Below, one piece after another: positions 60,158 through 64,000 of a stretch of DNA of 64,000 nucleotides (position 1 is its first letter; the number at the start of each line of letters is the position of its first letter). Below the pieces are notes generated by a model. The model was not told where the DNA came from and ran no database searches. It worked only from the letters and a program-made list of their open reading frames with translations. The DNA lies in contig NZ_OCMF01000001.1 in assembly GCF_900215295.1 (NCBI RefSeq), forward strand, positions 1,488,001-1,552,000, written 5' to 3'. The stretch is from Salinimicrobium sediminis. Lineage in GTDB: Bacteria > Bacteroidota > Bacteroidia > Flavobacteriales > Flavobacteriaceae. The translations under genes and the position numbers were made by a program.

Positions 60158-60309
60158 CTATTAAGGATTTAAAACTTTTAAGTACTTGTAGAGCGTGTCC
60201 AAATAAAATAAAATTCCTGATTAAATATGATATGATTTTGTTCCTCTCTAAAATTTTTTTTCAGGTATTTTTAGAGATAAATAAAAGTAGACCACCAGAT
60301 TTGACCTAA

Positions 60310-60331
60310 CAATACCTATAATTAGGTAAAA
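60310..60331 (-). promoter_or_regulatory. AATACC-N8-GGTATT palindrome, site 2
   Basis: CAATACC-TATAATTA-GGTAAAA on the + strand. On the minus strand a -7-like box TACTTTTA follows after 20 bases, reading to the response regulator gene. Confidence 0.55.
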
Positions 60332-60489
60332 TAGGGAAAGAGACCGGGGGTTCCTGCCGTTCAAGGGTGCAGGTTTTTATAGGGAAATCTTAATTCTTTC
60401 CTCCGCCTGAAAATATTTTCTTCTTTCACAGCAAAGCAGTCATAATATGAGCAGGAGAAAGTACTACTCAGGGGAATTTTGGGCTTAAA

Positions 60490-60511
60490 AAATACCACTA
60501 AAGAGGTATTT
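60490..60511 (+). promoter_or_regulatory. AATACC-N8-GGTATT palindrome, site 4
   Basis: AAATACC-ACTAAAGA-GGTATTT, followed after exactly 20 bases by the perfect -7 box TATATTTG (60532-60539), 17 bases before the ATG of the 43-aa gene. Confidence 0.6.
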
Positions 60512-60556
60512 TAGGAGAAGCAACTGTAAGATATATTTGTTTATACAGTATAGGCA

Positions 60557-60688
60557 ATGAAAGAACTGGTTGAACAGGACGAAGAATTTAAGGAGGTGTA
60601 CTTAGCTACCAAAGCAAGTATATTGACCTTAAGTCTGACTATCGTAGCTGTCTCAGCCCTCCTCATTACTTTCATCATTTTCTTATAA
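60557..60688 (+). CDS. Small single-TM peptide (43 aa) under regulon site 4
   Basis: The frame encodes MKELVEQDEEFKEVYLATKA and then one strongly hydrophobic helix (SILTLSLTIVAVSALLITFI) ending IFL. A perfect TAnnTTTG box and the palindrome precede it at the right distance, which is strong support for expression even though the peptide is short. The acidic N-terminus and C-terminal TM suggest a tail-anchored membrane peptide, possibly a feedback partner of the kinase at 58280. That link is inference. Confidence 0.6.
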   Translation: MKELVEQDEEFKEVYLATKASILTLSLTIVAVSALLITFIIFL

Positions 60689-60787
60689 TAGCCTGAACTC
60701 CTTTCCGGATTCTTAACCCTTCACCTGTAGAAGAGTATAAATTGCTCTTATTGATTTTTTATATCTTCAGGATCTATTGCTAACCTT

Positions 60788-62140
60788 ATGAACATATCTC
60801 TTTCTATTTCCAAGACCTGTTTTTCAGTTTTCCTCTTTTTTGTTCTGTTTTCTTCCGAGGCACAAATTGCTTCTGAAAAAGAGCAGGCACAGATCGTCGA
60901 TGAGGTGCTGGAGGACCGGTTTAATAAATTACTGCCAAAATTAATGGACCGTACCAAGATTGACATGTGGATCCTTATTTCCAGGGAATACAATGAAGAT
61001 CCTGTAATGCGGACCATGTTGCCTGCTACCTGGCTGAATGCCCGCCGCAGGACGATGCTGGTTTTTTACAGGGATAAGGAAATTGATACTCTGGAAAGAC
61101 TGGCCGTTGCAAGATACGACGTGGGCAAAAGTATTACTTCTTCCTGGGATTCCGAATCACAGCCCGATCAATGGCAGGCACTGCTGGAGATTATTACAGA
61201 ACGGGAACCCGAAAAAATCGGGCTGAATTTTTCTGAAGATTTTAATATTGCAGATGGAATTGTAAAGACAGATTATGAAGCCTTTATGGCAGTACTTCCT
61301 GAGACATACAAAAAGAGGATCGTATCTGCCGAAGCCCTCGCCAATGCATGGATCGAAACCCGTACAGAGAAAGAAATGGAACTGTACAGGGAGCTTGTTG
61401 CTATAACAAAAGATATTATCCGGGAGGCTTTTAGTAAAAAGGTCATTACTCCCGGAAAGACCACATCTGATGATGTGGTTTGGCGGATGCGCCAAAAGGT
61501 GACAGATCTCGGGTTGGAAACCTGGTTTCATCCCACAGTAGATATACAGAGAAAAGAAGAAGCCCTCAAAGATCATATTGAAGCTTTTTCCTCGGGTTAC
61601 GCAGACCAGGTGATTTTACCCGGAGATCTTTTGCATTGCGATTTTGGCATCACTTACCTTGGACTTAACACAGACTGTCAGCAACATGCCTATGTGCTAA
61701 GGACAGGAGAGAGCAATGCTCCGGCTTATCTGCAGCAGGCACTCGCCACAGGAAACAGGCTGCAGGATATTCTCACCTCTAACTTTAAAACAGGTCGCAG
61801 CGGAAATGAAATTCTTGCTGCTTCATTAAAACAGGCAAAGGACGAAGGATTACGACCTTCAATATATACCCACCCGTTAGGGACCTATGGACATTCTTCA
61901 GGACCCACCATAGGAATGTGGGATTCGCAGGATGGGGTGCCGGGAGCAGGGGATTATCCTTTATTTCCACAGACTGTTTATGCCATTGAGCTTAACACTA
62001 CTATTGCGATTCCGGAATGGGAAAAAGATATCCGTATCATGCTCGAGGAAGTTGGTTATTGGGGAGAAGAAGGATTCAGATATATCAATGGGCGACAAAC
62101 CGATCTCCTGCTGATATCATCAAAAGAGGAGGAAGAGTAA
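60788..62140 (+). CDS. Secreted M24-family metallopeptidase
   Basis: The 450-residue protein has a signal peptide (MNISLSISKTCFSVFLFFVL, FSSEAQ). An N-terminal creatinase-like half (KIDMWILISREYNEDP) precedes the pita-bread domain with the metal ligands: Asp in LHCDFG, Asp in NTDCQQ, His in TYGHSSGP, Glu in YAIELNT and Glu in MLEEVGYW. All five ligands appear present. It is an Xaa-Pro peptidase-like enzyme acting outside the cytoplasm, and its preferred substrate is unknown. The gene is monocistronic as far as visible. Confidence 0.88.
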   Translation: MNISLSISKTCFSVFLFFVLFSSEAQIASEKEQAQIVDEVLEDRFNKLLPKLMDRTKIDMWILISREYNEDPVMRTMLPATWLNARRRTMLVFYRDKEIDTLERLAVARYDVGKSITSSWDSESQPDQWQALLEIITEREPEKIGLNFSEDFNIADGIVKTDYEAFMAVLPETYKKRIVSAEALANAWIETRTEKEMELYRELVAITKDIIREAFSKKVITPGKTTSDDVVWRMRQKVTDLGLETWFHPTVDIQRKEEALKDHIEAFSSGYADQVILPGDLLHCDFGITYLGLNTDCQQHAYVLRTGESNAPAYLQQALATGNRLQDILTSNFKTGRSGNEILAASLKQAKDEGLRPSIYTHPLGTYGHSSGPTIGMWDSQDGVPGAGDYPLFPQTVYAIELNTTIAIPEWEKDIRIMLEEVGYWGEEGFRYINGRQTDLLLISSKEEEE

Positions 62141-62317
62141 AAGAAGTTCTTCAACAGAGTGTCTTTTTTAATGGGATAATCAGGAAATTTTTCGCTCTGT
62201 CTTTTTTCTTTACAATATTGCTCCTTTTGTTCTGAGGCCTTTGCTGGAAAGGCTTCAGGTGCAGAGTGTTTCTTAAAAATTTGGCGTTTATGAGGTAATT
62301 CTTTATAATCCCACCCT

Positions 62318-63193
62318 ATGAAAGAAAAACTCCATCAAGAACAATTGGACCATCAAAATGAATTCAGGATCACCGGGATCTCGAGAAGCGGAAATCACGC
62401 CGTGATCAACTGGATCCTGGGTCATATTCAGGATAAGGAATTCTGTTTCCTCAATTGTACCGAGCCTAAGTTCAATCCATACGAAACCTGCCGTCCCCTG
62501 GGGTCCGAAGAGGATTCCTGGTATACCAATATTCCGGATTTCAATATTGAAGAAGAGCGAAAAGGAAATTTTATTTGGAAGGATTATTTGCTTTACAGCC
62601 ACGAAGATTCTTTCCTGGGTCCTTTAGAGCATAGAGAATTCAAGAAGAACAGGGAAAGGTGGATAGGAAAAGCGAAAAACAGAAAAGACATCCTTATCAT
62701 CAGGGATCCCTTCAATCTTTTCGCCAGCCGGAGAAAGGCGGGATTCCTTTTAGGACACGAACCTGAAGCCGGTCCCAAACCCATGTCTGTACATTCCATA
62801 CGTCGCATTTATAAACAGCATGCAAAGGAAGTTTTAGGCAAATCAAATTTTCTTAAAGATAAGGTGGTCATCAATTTTAACAGGTGGGTGAAGAACCCTG
62901 TTTATAGAGAAGCAATTGCTTTAGAACTGGGGCTGGAACACACAGATGAAGGCATGCAGGAAGTGAGCCGGGTAGCAGGTGGCAGTTCTTTCGACGGGAC
63001 TTCAATTTCTGCAGCGGAGCTTCACCGAAAACTGGAAGAGCGTTGGAAAATTTACGCCCCCGATCCTGCTTTTCAAGGAATATTTGACGCCGAACTTATA
63101 GCACTCAGCAAAGAGATCTTTGGTGAAACAGAAGCATTAAAAGCCATTTTGGAATACTCCAAAAAAGAAGAAGAATTTAGCTATCCTGTTTAA
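62318..63193 (+). CDS. Sulfotransferase-like P-loop protein
   Basis: The 291-residue soluble protein has a PAPS-binding-like 5' loop ITGISRSGNHAVINWILG and a 3'-phosphate-type motif DILIIRDPFNLFASRRKAG. The C-terminal HRKLEERWKIYAPDPAFQGI completes the sulfotransferase-like fold. The substrate could be a polysaccharide, lipid or peptide. The 5' loop has SGNH where the common motif has a Thr/Lys, so catalysis is uncertain. A second sulfotransferase-like gene starts to appear at the right edge (63776). Confidence 0.72.
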   Translation: MKEKLHQEQLDHQNEFRITGISRSGNHAVINWILGHIQDKEFCFLNCTEPKFNPYETCRPLGSEEDSWYTNIPDFNIEEERKGNFIWKDYLLYSHEDSFLGPLEHREFKKNRERWIGKAKNRKDILIIRDPFNLFASRRKAGFLLGHEPEAGPKPMSVHSIRRIYKQHAKEVLGKSNFLKDKVVINFNRWVKNPVYREAIALELGLEHTDEGMQEVSRVAGGSSFDGTSISAAELHRKLEERWKIYAPDPAFQGIFDAELIALSKEIFGETEALKAILEYSKKEEEFSYPV

Positions 63194-63294
63194 CTCTATA
63201 GATCAAACCGCCAAATTTATAAAAGGTTTAACTTGAGAAGGAGCGGCAGCGGCGGGAATTTTTTAATTCTCTTTGTAGATTGTGGTAAAAAGAT

Positions 63295-63759
63295 ATGAAC
63301 CATAATGAAGAGTATGAGCTGCGGGAGCAACTGGCCGGGCTGTTGTGGGGTGGTTTTGCACCAAATATTATTCTTTTAAGAGAATTCGACCACAGAAAAG
63401 CTGGAGTTATTCTTGACGGGCTGCATTTTTCTGCCTGGATCCTGCTGGGGCATATTCGCGCCAGGCACAAAACCTTTCTTCAATTTATGAAACATCCCGA
63501 AAAGGAGATAGATCTGTGGCCCAAGGCTCAGTGGCCGGAAAATCATCAGCCAGGCAAAGAGGAATGGAATAAGGCTATTGATGAATATGAAGCCGAATTA
63601 AACGAGATGATCGCACTTGTAAAGGATCCGGAAATCCCCCTTTTTGAGAGGCAGTCGAATGGACGGAATTTTTCCTGGGCTGCAATGACAGTACTACATC
63701 ATACAGGATACCATATTGGTCAGCTTAAAACCATTGGTCGGCAGCTGGGGGTGTGGTAG
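63295..63759 (+). CDS. DinB-fold protein
   Basis: The 154-residue four-helix protein of the DinB superfamily has HFSAWILLGHIRARHKTFLQ near the first metal His and HHTGYHIGQLKTIGRQLGVW for the closing His pair. It is not the sequence twin of the 24312 gene but the same fold. Metal-dependent chemistry with a low-molecular-weight thiol is known for some members. No other partner is suggested by the neighbours. Confidence 0.8.
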   Translation: MNHNEEYELREQLAGLLWGGFAPNIILLREFDHRKAGVILDGLHFSAWILLGHIRARHKTFLQFMKHPEKEIDLWPKAQWPENHQPGKEEWNKAIDEYEAELNEMIALVKDPEIPLFERQSNGRNFSWAAMTVLHHTGYHIGQLKTIGRQLGVW

Positions 63760-63775
63760 AAGGCCTTTGTAAATG

Positions 63776-64000
63776 TTATGAAAAAAGAATTTCCTGGGAA
63801 GCGATGATCTCCTTTTTCAGTTTTTCGGCATCTTCGGATGAAAAGCTGCGCCTAAAATTGAATTTTTCCTCCATATTTTCCCTGCCATATCCAAGGTAGT
63901 CGAGTAAAGGGCCTGTGATTGTTTCAGCTTTTTCCTTCTGCCCGGCGGTTAAACCTTCGGTCCATTGCCCGTGAGACCCTTTTTTTAAATGCTTCGGATT
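63776..64000 (-). CDS. Partial sulfotransferase-like protein (C-terminal 74 residues)
   Basis: The frame enters from the right edge and ends with a TAA at 63776. It reads NPKHLKKGSHGQWTEGLTAG, then QKEKAETITGPLLDYLGYGR, and closes SQEILFS. The KKGSHGQWTEGLT pattern followed by a helix and GYG resembles the C-terminal PAPS-binding end of sulfotransferases (RKGxxGxW). The N-terminal half lies outside the window. It is convergent with the DinB-fold gene. Confidence 0.6.
   Translation of the reverse strand, partial: NPKHLKKGSHGQWTEGLTAGQKEKAETITGPLLDYLGYGRENMEEKFNFRRSFSSEDAEKLKKEIIASQEILFS

Larger units (their letters stand above)
60158..60556. promoter_or_regulatory. Divergent control region with two regulon sites
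   Basis: No gene was found in 399 bases. Site 2 (60310-60331) is oriented to the kinase operon and has TACTTTTA on the minus strand at 60289-60282, 20 bases beyond. Site 4 (60490-60511) is oriented to the small peptide gene, with TATATTTG at 60532-60539, again 20 bases beyond. Confidence 0.55.

Overview
The window looks like a chromosomal segment of a marine-type member of the Flavobacteriaceae (Bacteroidota). Supporting signs are promoters of the TAnnTTTG type, almost no Shine-Dalgarno sequences, many short lipoproteins with a Bacteroidota-style signal peptide, LytTR and LuxR-type signalling genes, DUF5723/DUF885/DUF4097-type envelope proteins, and AT-rich intergenic simple repeats. No species assignment is attempted.

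Positions 1 to about 13,815 are the right-hand part of a prophage. A leftward early operon (12,210 to 803) runs from a LuxR-type HTH gene through small ORFs, a homing-endonuclease-like gene, an SMC/SbcC-like ATPase, RecT, an MBL-fold hydrolase, a possible sliding-clamp-like protein, a DndC/PAPS-reductase-like protein, a replication initiator-like protein, DnaB helicase and a VRR-NUC nuclease. It faces a rightward lysogeny module (CI/LexA-like repressor, lipoprotein, small Cro-like HTH). The right boundary is a 3' fragment of tRNA-Leu(UAG), read as attR. The intact tRNA, integrase and structural genes must lie left of the window. Just outside the boundary the tRNA end plus its terminator is duplicated in tandem.

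Positions 14,200 to 29,500 are host DNA: lipoproteins and secreted proteins, a DUF5723 protein, a LuxR regulator, a PAS/GAF histidine kinase with a receiver-only partner, a cluster of REP-like palindromes around a GIY-YIG nuclease gene, DinB-fold, Crp-like, DUF885 and intradiol-dioxygenase-like genes. Positions 29,575 to 34,192 are an AT-rich three-gene cassette (NUDIX hydrolase, PLD/SF2 helicase/DUF3427, HNH nuclease) that looks like an anti-phage or DNA-processing module. A decayed CIA30 gene copy sits at its edge, with the intact paralogue 1.2 kb further on.

Positions 34,500 to 48,300 hold an SDR, CIA30, a frameshifted DUF2953-like gene next to a GerW/YtfJ homologue, the translesion pair dinB plus a short DnaE, thioredoxin, DUF58, tRNA-Asp and two membrane transporters. 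Positions 48,300 to 64,000 carry an ABC ATPase plus a permease/M1-peptidase fusion, a LytS/LytTR pair, two beta-lactamase-fold serine hydrolases, a second kinase/response-regulator pair, an M24 peptidase and sulfotransferase-like genes.

The most notable non-coding signal is a palindrome, AATACC-N8-GGTATT, found at five intergenic sites. At four of them it lies exactly 20 nt upstream of a -7-like box. It precedes a Cys-rich lipoprotein, the DUF5723 gene, a serine hydrolase lipoprotein, a 43-aa membrane peptide and the kinase/response-regulator operon itself, which suggests a small undescribed regulon.
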